A DNA stretch of 64,000 nt from Paenibacillus foliorum (GTDB taxonomy: Bacteria; Bacillota; Bacilli; Paenibacillales; NBRC-103111), in assembly GCF_013141765.1 (NCBI RefSeq), contig NZ_WHOD01000100.1, positions 1 to 64,000 of the forward strand, given 5' to 3'. Shown here in pieces: positions 54,501 to 64,000 of this stretch. The stretch's first letter is position 1, and the number at the start of each line of letters is the position of its first letter. The position numbers and the translations under genes were made by a program. The notes under the pieces are model-generated. The model worked only from the letters and a program-made list of their open reading frames with translations, was not told the DNA's origin and searched no databases.

Positions 54501-57500
54501 GCAAATGGTGAATGATTATAACGGGTCTCAGGATAAAATTAAAGTGGAAGCGATCTATCAAGGAAGCTACGATGACCTGCTTAGCAAACTAAAAGCCTCA
54601 ATGGGTACAAGTGAAGGCCCAACAGTCGTACAGATGTACGAGATCGGCAGTCGTTTCATGATCGATTCCAAAGCAATTACACCGATGCAAAATTTCATTG
54701 ATCTAGATAAGTGGGATGCATCGCAGCTGGAACCGAATATTTCAGGTTACTACACATTAGGCGGCAAGCTGTACTCTATGCCGTTTAATACATCCAATCC
54801 GATTCTCTACTACAACAAAGATTTGTTTAAAGCGGCAGGCCTTGATCCTGCGAAACCTCCGAAAACTTACGACGAATTGAAAGCTGCGGCTGACGCTATT
54901 ACCAAATCAGGTAAAGCCACTGGTGCAAACTTTGCGATCTATGGCTGGTTCATGGAGCAATTAATGGCCAACCAAGGCGCGGAATTCGTAAATAACGGAA
55001 ACGGTAGAACCTCTATGGCAACTGAATCACAGTTGAACTCAGAAGCGGGTGTGAAGGTGTTAACCTGGTGGAAAGACTTGGTGGACACTAAAGCGGCAAA
55101 TAACCTCGGACGCAAAACAGATGATTCCAAAAAAGCATTTTCCGCCGGACAGGTGGGCATGATCTTGGAGTCTACGGCATCGCTCAAAGGTCTTGTAGAT
55201 TCAGCAGCCGGCAAATTCGAAGTAGGTACCAGTTACCTCCCTAAACCAGCAGATGCCAAAGAAGGCGGAGTCGTTGTTGGCGGAGCGAGCTTGTGGATGA
55301 TGAACAATCGTCCGGATGATGAACAAAAAGCAGCTTGGGATTTCATCAAATTTTTGACTTCGTCAAAAGTGCAGGCTTACTGGCACGTAAATACGGGGTA
55401 CTTCCCGATCAGTAAAAAAGCTTATGACGAAGATATTGTAAAGGAAAACCTCAAAAAGTTCCCTCAGTTCCAAACAGCGATTGACCAATTGCACCAAACG
55501 AAGCTGAACACAGCAACACAGGGCGCTGTTATGGGGGTATTCCCAGAAGCAAGGCAAATTGTTGAAGGGGCGATCGAAGAGGTACTCAACAGCAAGAAGT
55601 CACCTAAGGAAGCTTTGGATGCAGCGGCAAAAGAAATAACTTCGAAGATTCAACTGTATAATAAAACAGTAAAATAGAGATTCGTTCTTGATTATCTCAA
55701 AAAGTCGCGGCTTGCTGTGCGGGCCGCAAATTTTTAAAAAAAGGTTGTCACAGAGGGCTTTCTGTGACAACCTTTTATTATTCAATAAGTTACTGAAATT
55801 TAAAGCATTAGACAGAAGGAATCCCACCATTAGAGTAATAACGGATTGCTTTTCCCTTCTTTTCAGCATATTCAATCTCTTTTCTTGTACTATTGCCTAT
55901 ATAACCTTCAACGTCAATTACGAAGATTTCGTCAGAAATATCAATCTTTCTAAAATGTAGGCTTCCCAATAATTCAACTTGTTCTTGAGTTAGTTCAAAA
56001 CCTTCGCTTTGCTCAAAGAAGGCTAAGCTTATAACTATGTTACCTTGAAGTGTAAGAAATGCATTTGTTTGTTCAAATTGGTCCTTGAATTTTGTAGAAC
56101 CACATAAAGTTATGACTCGCATATTCAACTCCTAATTCCTTTCTTAGTTTATCCGTTAATATAATTCGTTTTGCTAGCTTCAATATCCTTCCAGTGTTAA
56201 ACATACATGCTTAGTGGCTGATGATGGTCTCTTTTGTGGTTTCATCAGATTGTGTCTTTCTGCTCTTCCTGACGGATACAATAGCCGCAGTGAAAGACAG
56301 AAGCAGTGCAATGCTCGCGACCCACGGATTATACAAAACAGTTGCGTTCATTGTGACAGCCATATAAACATGGACATAACCCACAATGATAAGAGAGTAA
56401 TTGCGAATGGGAACGAGTGGATAGCCAAAGGCAGCAAGGCCAGCGTAATAATATGAACGAGCACACTGCTGAAGATCATCCGTACGCTTCCCCATTTGTC
56501 TACAGCTGAGCCGCCCAGACGGGAGCCGATAGCGCCGGCAATTCCGAATGTAAGCATGATGAACCCGATATCAGAAGCGCTCCTGTGCAGGATTATGAAA
56601 AGATGTTATATATGTGAACATGATAGAGTTGCCGGCTTCTCTGAACAAAACGAGCAATAGCGCGGATAGTATGACCGGATTCGCAAGTACGGCGAACTGC
56701 CTGCTGAAGGGAACGGGGGCGTCTCCTTCAATCTCTGGCAGTAGGAACACCATGCCGATCAGGATGATGAGGCTGCCGGCAGCGAGGAAGAGGAAGATCA
56801 TCTGCCAGCTGAATATATCGGTGAGTGCAATTCCGATGGGTACACCAAGGATCATGGCGCTGCTGAAGCCGAGAATAATCGTACCGATAGCGCTACCGAT
56901 TTTCTCAGGCGGTACCATCTTGGCAGTCGCGCTGAAGGCGGCAACCATCAAGACGCCGGAGCTTACGCCCAGTATCATGCGTGCAGCCATTAACAGGATG
57001 AAGCTGGGGCTGGCGAACGAGAGGAGGTTGCCGATAATAAAGACAAACATAGCGATCAGCAGCAGTTTCTTCCGCCCAATTCGTGCCGTAAGTGTGACGA
57101 TAATGGGAGTACCAATCGCGAATGCCAGTGAGTAGGAGGTAATGAGCTGTCCGGCAAGTGCGACAGAGACATGCATCTGGTCAGCTAATATGTTCAAAAT
57201 GCCAGCTACGACCAATTCTGAGGTAGCGGTGAAGAAGACACCTATCATTAAGATGTAAATGACAATTCGATTCATGAATATCAATTCCTTACTCAGCAAG
57301 GTTTTCGAACAATAAGCAGCTCATGAGGCCGCTTGTGGTTGTTCAGGCGCTTGGCCGCGTCCGGCTAAGTGGCATAATCGAATTATAACTAAGCTGCTTT
57401 CATTAAGTAAGTACGCAAAGCATTTGGATATAATCCATCTATTTGGAGTAACTATATTAAAGTTAGTTGATAAAGGCGGCTTACGAACAATAACAAATAA

Positions 57501-60500
57501 CCGTCAGGTTGGATCCTGACGGTTAAAATTGATTACGGTGTGATATATGATTATGATGATTGGACGGTAGATTCTACGGCTGGCACTGGATTGCCCCACT
57601 TTTGGACCCATTTTTCCATTTCCATCAGAGCTGATTGAAAATCTTTGCCTTTCTCCGTTAGCGAGTATTCAACTGTCACGGGTACAGTTGGAAAGACTTT
57701 GCGGAGGACAAGCCCATTGTTCTCCAAGTGGCGGAGTGTATCCGTGAGGGATTGGGTCTTAACTATGGATATATTCCGTTGAAGCTGATTGAATCGCTGC
57801 GGCCCGTTAAGCAGTACTTCAAGAACAAGGAAAGCCCACTTGGCACCCAGTATCTGCAGGACTTCGCAGATACTGGAGCCGGCACTCTCCTTGTAGTTGT
57901 TGTTCGTTCCGGTTTGTTCGTCCATAGGAATGAACCTCCTGATACAAATGACTTCAACTGTATTGATGAAGGATATCTGATTATTATGGCTCAGAACCGA
58001 AATCAGCGCTTGGCGAAATCATTTGATTTCGGCTCCATACCCAACTCAGCGCTTGACAAGACCTTATGCACGGCAATGACAGCGTACAAGACATTACTTC
58101 GCTATTGCCTACCCTTAAAAACCTGCAGTTATACAGCTTTTTGGCCATTCTATCTGCACTCTTGGTGAATTCATGCAAATATGCAGCTCTTTTTTCACTC
58201 TTAGCTGAAACTGGGCCGTTTTGCATTAAATTGCTGTACTTTTGCAGTTCTTTCCTCTCACAAGCAAATTTCAGTAGATAATAACTGCATGTTTGCAGGA
58301 TTAGGCAGGCTGATGATAGGGGAGGGTCAAGCCTGATTTTGAGGTTGAATCATTATTATTCTATGCTTTTATTATGGTTGAGTTCTTTTGCTTATGTCAA
58401 TCCAAGAATGATCTTCTGCAGTGAAAGCAATGCTGGTAATAACGGATAGTGAGCCGCTTTGAATTTCCTTCTATTTATCATTTGCTTTCTTTCGTCATTC
58501 GAAATCTTCCTCCGTCAAATCCATATTTACGCTCGTAGCGGTTCGGCTGCCGCTGGCAGCGGCAAAAATCAATTGGGAAGGCATGAAGTATGAAGCATCC
58601 CCAGCGGAGTACAAACCAGGTATCGAGGTTCTTCCCGATTCATCCGTCCTGATTCCGCCCAACTCGTTCCTTTCGCAGCCCAAATGTTCTCCGAATGGTG
58701 CACTTTGCACAAGTTTGGGAGCCACGAAACCACCGGACCTCAGGACTTGAGTTCCATCCGCAAAGCGAACATACTCAAGCTTTCCATTTTGGCCTACGAA
58801 AGCCGAAATAGGTTGCTCCATCACCACGATTCCCTTTGATTGAAGTCGCTTTTTTTGATCGTCCGATAGGGAAGCCTGGCCGTTCGTGCATACGACCAAA
58901 TCCTTGCTCCAATTGAGGAGCAGTTTGGCCGTATGAAAGACGGATGGAAATTCGGAAACAACGACAAGCGGTTGATCCCGTAGCTCCCAGCCGTCGCAAT
59001 AGGGGCAATTAAACAAACTTTTCCCGTATAACGGATATAAGCCTTCTATCTCGGGAAATATCTCCTTTACACCCGTCGCCAAGATCAGTTTTCGCGCTTG
59101 AACACGAAGGCCTGACGAATCATGCACCTCAAATCCGGATTCGATTTTGCCAATCGAAACAACCTCGGTTTGCAGATGTTCGACAGACGGATAACGCCCC
59201 ACTTCCTCATAAGCAATGCGGCGGAATTCAGCCGGCGTTACGCCGTCTCTCGTAATAAAGCCGTGCGATGCATGCGTAACGGCATTTCTAGGCCGATTGC
59301 TGTCGATCAAAGCTATGCTCCGTCTTGCTCTGCCAAGCACCAGGGCAGCATTCAACCCGGCGGGACCTCCGCCAATAATAGCGCAATCGTAAATCATGAA
59401 TATCATCTCCTCTTAATGGATATAAAAGACTCTTTATGTCTATAATAAAGCGATAAAAAACGCTTATTATACGTAGCGAACCGTGCCCATCCTTTCTGCA
59501 TTAAGTTGCTCACCTTAAACTTGCGGTTGCTTTTGAGCTAGGTCTGCCAATTTCGTATTTTTGAGATGCAACTCCATTTTTTCTTCCGCTTCCTTCATTA
59601 CATCTTGAATCAAGCATTCGGAGCCATGGACGAAATCACATTCGAATAAGGAGGCGGTACCCTCAATGGCGTGAATAATATCCAAAAACGTAATGTCGTC
59701 CTTTTTGCGGGATAAACGATAGCCTCCGTTGGCTCCGGAAACCGATTCGATCATTCCTGCTTTCACGAGCCTCGTTAAAATTTTGGAAAGGTAGGTTGGT
59801 GAAACGTTTTGGGATTCTGCCAACTGCTGGACGCCTACCGGCTTAACCGGGGAAGCGGCAAAGAGCATGAGCATGGTGTGTAGGGCATAATTCGTTGCTT
59901 TTGTAAATTTCATGGCTGCACCTCATTTAAAGACTTATTGTATCTATAATATCTTTGAAATAGCTGAGGTGTCAAGTTGCAACTTTTTTCGTCGTTTTAG
60001 ATTATTCTGATGTGACTTTTCAGTAATATTTAATTTCTAATTGATTATTATACATTATTACTAAGCCACTCTTGTTATAATTCAGTTAACGATGTACGGG
60101 GGGAACCTAATGAATAAACATAGTGCTATTATTAAAAATAGTTGGAACCAATGGTCTGAAACATGGTATCAAAGATATAGAACTGATGCTGCAATCTCAA
60201 AAATAATTGAGTCTCCTGAATCAGCTTTTCATCATAAAACGTATTCCATGGTTAAAAAGGCATTGTCAAATGTGCATAACAAACGAATTTGTGTTCCTTC
60301 AAGTGGTGACAACCATGCTGTATTCGCCTTTCATTTGATGGGGGCAAAAGTAACATCATGTGACATTTCTGAAAAACAGTTGGAAAACAGTTCTGAAATA
60401 GCACGTAAACATGGTTGGGATATTGAATTTATATGCGATGATACAATGGAGTTAAGCAAAATTAAAAGCGATGAATATGATTTTGTATACACATCCAACG

Positions 60501-63500
60501 GTGTCCATGTATGGATCAATGATTTAAACTCCATGTACAACAATATCCATAGAATACTTAAAACCAATGGTTCGTATATCATGATGGATATTCACCCTTT
60601 TATGCGTCCGTTCGGAATAAATGCTGCAAAGGAAATAAATGTAGTAAAGCCATATGATTCAACAGGGCCTTTCGGAGAGGTACCAACTTTTAAATGGCGT
60701 ATACAAGATATAATGAATGCTATGATTTCATCAGGTTTAGACATTAAGCAAATTGAAGAAATGTTTGCAGAAGACGGTACATTTTGGGTTGATGAATCAA
60801 AAGATGATGTCGATACATTGTCAAAGCAAGAGCTTGATGAATTTTGCAATTGGCAATCCAACCCGTTGGCGGCTCTTCCTCAATGGCTATCGATACATGC
60901 GATTAAATAATCATGGTTTAACTAACGGATGCGAGAGGATTTGTTTAAGTGATACATAGCTATGATTTCAAAGATCAAGAAATTGAGCGGAAACGATAGC
61001 TATAAATGATTTGAGAGTATTCCACGGGGGGTTATATATGAAAACCTTTATTTACATGGTCAGACACGGAGAATCACCTAAAACAGATGGGAACGAGAGA
61101 ACACGTGGGCTGACTGACAAGGGTAGATTAGATGCCCATATAATAACTGAATTATTGAAAGATGAGGGAATAGACACGTTCGTTTCAAGTCCATATGAAA
61201 GGGCAATTTTAACAATAGAGGAATTAGCCCGATCTTTAGGTAAAGAAGTTTTAGCTTTTGAAGATCTTAGAGAAATAGTTTTTTTAAGTGACGATAAGAT
61301 ATTGTCTGAACAGGAGTTGTATCCATCAGTAAAGAAGATGTTTTCTGACCCAGACTTTTCGTTGCCTGGAGGCGAATCTATTACGATTTGTCAGAATCGT
61401 TCTATAGCTACATTGAAAAAAATTCTAAAGAAATATAAAGGGCAGAAAGTAGTAATTGGAACTCATGGGGCTGTTATGACATTAATGATGGGATACTTCG
61501 ACAGTCAGTACGACCTGGATTTTTTACTAAAGACATCCAAACCCGATATCTACAGGATGGAATTCAATGAAGAAGTTTTAGTGGAAGCAAAGAGAATATG
61601 GAAGAGCTAATTTTGAATGCAATTCGTGTAGGCTGTGACTTCATATAATCTGGATTCCCGCAGAGGGCCTGACGGCCCTTGGTCGCTATATCTTTTTCTA
61701 ACGTTGATGGAGACAATAGACTAAGAGTTGAAACGGTCAAGTAGTTTCTGTTTGTGTGCAGTAAAAGCTTCGTCTAAAGATATACCATACAAATCCGCTA
61801 ATAATGCAATATTCCCCAAAACATCACCAATTTCCTCAATTAAATTATGTCTGAGTTGATCTTGAGATTGGGTAGATTCATCAGGGCGATCTCTACCGAT
61901 TTCATAAGACCGGACTGCTCGTGCGACCTCACCTGTTTCTTCCATAAGAAATCCAACCCTTATAAAAGGATTGTAGTCGGCCCAGCCTCTTTCTCCATAA
62001 AAATGTTTAATCCATTTTTGGACTTCATTCATTTCCATTTTATAGAACCCCTTACTCGCTAGTATGATTTACACTCAACATATAGTATATTATTCAAAGA
62101 ATATTATCAATATATAGATAGGTGATGAGAATATGAAATCAATATGCGTATTTGCCGGATCCAATTTAGGAGGGCATCAAGACTATCAAGTTAAAGCTGC
62201 TGAGCTTGGTAATTACATGGCGCAAAACAATTATCGATTAATTTATGGCGGATCTAAAATTGGTTTAATGGGTGAAATCGCTAACGCTGTCATGAATGGT
62301 GGAGGCGAAGTGATCGGAGTCATGCCTGAAGGATTGTTTAAAGGAGAAATGGTGCATAGAGAGTTGACTCAGTTAATAGAAGTAGAAAATATGCACGCGC
62401 GTAAAGCTAAAATGGGAGAGCTAGCTGATGGGTTTATTGCTTTACCCGGCGGCTTTGGGACTTATGAAGAGCTTTTCGAAGTTTTGTGCTGGTCACAAAT
62501 CGGCATACATAATAAACCAGTCGGTATTCTCAATATAAGAAATTATTTTGATCCTTTAATAAATCTGATTAAAAATAGCATCAATGAAGGCTTCTCCAAT
62601 ACTTCACACCTCAGTCTAATCAACGTTTCCAATGAACCTGTCGAGCTTATGAAAAAAATGGAATGCTATGTTCCTCAAACACTAGAACAAAAGTGGAAGC
62701 AACTTAGCTAATCGAAGCTTGGCTTGGTATCTTAACAAGTAACAGCTCTAGTTGATTACGATAATGAGAAACGATAGTGTGGGAGCTTACTTTAATGGAG
62801 GTTAGTTGTATGAATGTTGTGGTTACGGGATATAACGATAACTGGAAACAAATGTTCAGAGAAGAAGCTCAAAAAATTAAAAACATTTTTGGTGATGAGT
62901 TAATTGACATTCATCATATTGGAAGCACTTCTGTTCCTGGGTTAATAGCCAAACCAGTCATTGATATCATGCCAGTAGTAAAAGATATTGAAAAAATTGA
63001 TTCATATAATGAACAAATGATAGGGCTTGACTATGAATGTATGGGGGAGTTCGGTTTAAAAGGAAGAAGATATTTCAGAAAAGGCGGGGATAATAGAACA
63101 CATCAAGTACATGTATTTCAGGTGGAGAACAAGGAAGATATTAATCGCCATTTGGCTGTACGAGACTATCTTCGAACACATTCGGAGGAAGCAATACAAT
63201 ATGGAAATTTAAAAGAAAGCCTTGCAAAACAATTCCCGAATGACATAGAAGCTTATATGAACGGTAAAGATACGTTTGTTAAAGAACTGGAAAGAATAGC
63301 ACTAGATTGGTATAGGAATAACTAGCTAAATAGGATCCAATAAGAGCAGATGCTCGTTTTCATTGAAGGGGGATTTGTATGAGTAAAATCGGATTAATTG
63401 GAGATTTTAACATAGAAGTTATAGCACATGAGGGTCTAAAAATGAAGCTTTAATTATATACAAAATTAAAAGAAAGGAGAATGGCAAATGATTAATAAAG

Positions 63501-64000
63501 TCGGTCAAATTATGTTATATGTGAATGATCAAGATGAGTCATTGAAATTTTGGACAGAAAAAGCAGGGTTTAGCTTAGTTGCTGAGGAAAATAACGGGCA
63601 AATGAGATGGATTGAAATTGCTCCAGCAAACGAAGTACAAACGAGTATTGTGCTCCACGATAAGCAACTAATTGCTAAAATGCAGCCTGAATTAAATCTC
63701 AATACACCTTCGTTATTGTTTTTCTCGGAAGACCTCGATAGCTTATATAAAGACTTTATGGACAAGAGTATCACAGTCGGAGATCTTGTAAATATGCCTA
63801 CTGGAAGAGTATTCAACTTTGCTGATAATGAAGGAAATTACTTTGCGGTCATGGAAAAAAAGTAATCACAAAATTTTTCTTAATCAAAACAGCCGCCGGC
63901 TCTCAAAGCCAGGCGGCCGTCCCATATTTGCTTACTTGACCTCCGTCAGAATGTCTTCCAGACGATCCCAAGTTTCGGTGATGCCCTGCATCATGCCCAT

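Overview
The window looks like a chromosomal segment of a Paenibacillus-type Firmicute. The evidence is strong AGGAGG-type ribosome sites, sigma-A promoters, abundant long-stem terminators, several LacI-controlled sugar ABC operons, an adeR-ald-alr cluster and a YjcZ-like sporulation protein. This is judged from gene content and style, not from a database match. No rRNA, tRNA, CRISPR array or prophage was seen.

Layout. (1) 193-8739: five co-directional genes that look like one system: a large protein of unknown function, a membrane vWA protein, a small beta-rich protein, a zinc-ribbon GTPase, and a GTPase-associated protein with a transmembrane helix and two Ig-like domains. It resembles GTPase/GAP1-centred conflict-type systems and is the best candidate for a poorly described system. 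(2) 8967-9860: a small Cys-rich protein and a decayed P1 (DmpA-like) peptidase. (3) 10093-13792: alanine metabolism (PucR-type activator, alanine dehydrogenase, alanine racemase), with a candidate activator palindrome before ald. (4) 13813-17042: a TSUP permease, a VOC protein, an SDR-like protein and a 2-hydroxyacid dehydrogenase. (5) 17120-21938: a LysR regulator divergent from an FbpABC-like transporter. (6) 22100-28714: an MBL-fold protein with an in-frame minisatellite, small proteins, cupredoxin, DedA, a structured leader before a thioredoxin-like gene, a second MBL hydrolase and an aldose-1-epimerase.

(7) 28793-55677 is dominated by carbohydrate catabolism. A GH2 glycosidase is divergent from an ArsR-type regulator. 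A LacI-controlled operon (33438-44002) carries Gfo/Idh dehydrogenases, an Lpl-type ABC transporter, a double-VOC protein, a 2-hydroxyacid dehydrogenase and TIM-barrel isomerases, one of them broken. A second LacI operon (44171-52227) carries two galactonate-dehydratase-like enolase-superfamily enzymes and an ABC transporter. A third ABC operon (52240-55677) has an attenuated leader. Together they suggest uptake of plant-derived sugars or sugar acids, oxidation or epimerisation by Gfo/Idh and TIM-barrel enzymes, and dehydration of aldonates to 2-keto-3-deoxy acids. The kinase and aldolase are not in the window.

(8) 55808-64000 is a patchwork of small accessory genes: SLOG-like protein, broken MFS exporter with its HxlR regulator, Rrf2 regulator with a thioredoxin-reductase-like flavoprotein, methyltransferase, histidine phosphatase, MazG-like, LOG, GrpB, VOC and a partial SRPBCC gene. 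Decay is visible at five loci (P1 peptidase, TIM barrel, MFS, a glutamine-amidotransferase stub and a possible relic upstream of 42105). Repeats include a MITE-like element, a protein-coding minisatellite and three families of intergenic hairpin repeats.
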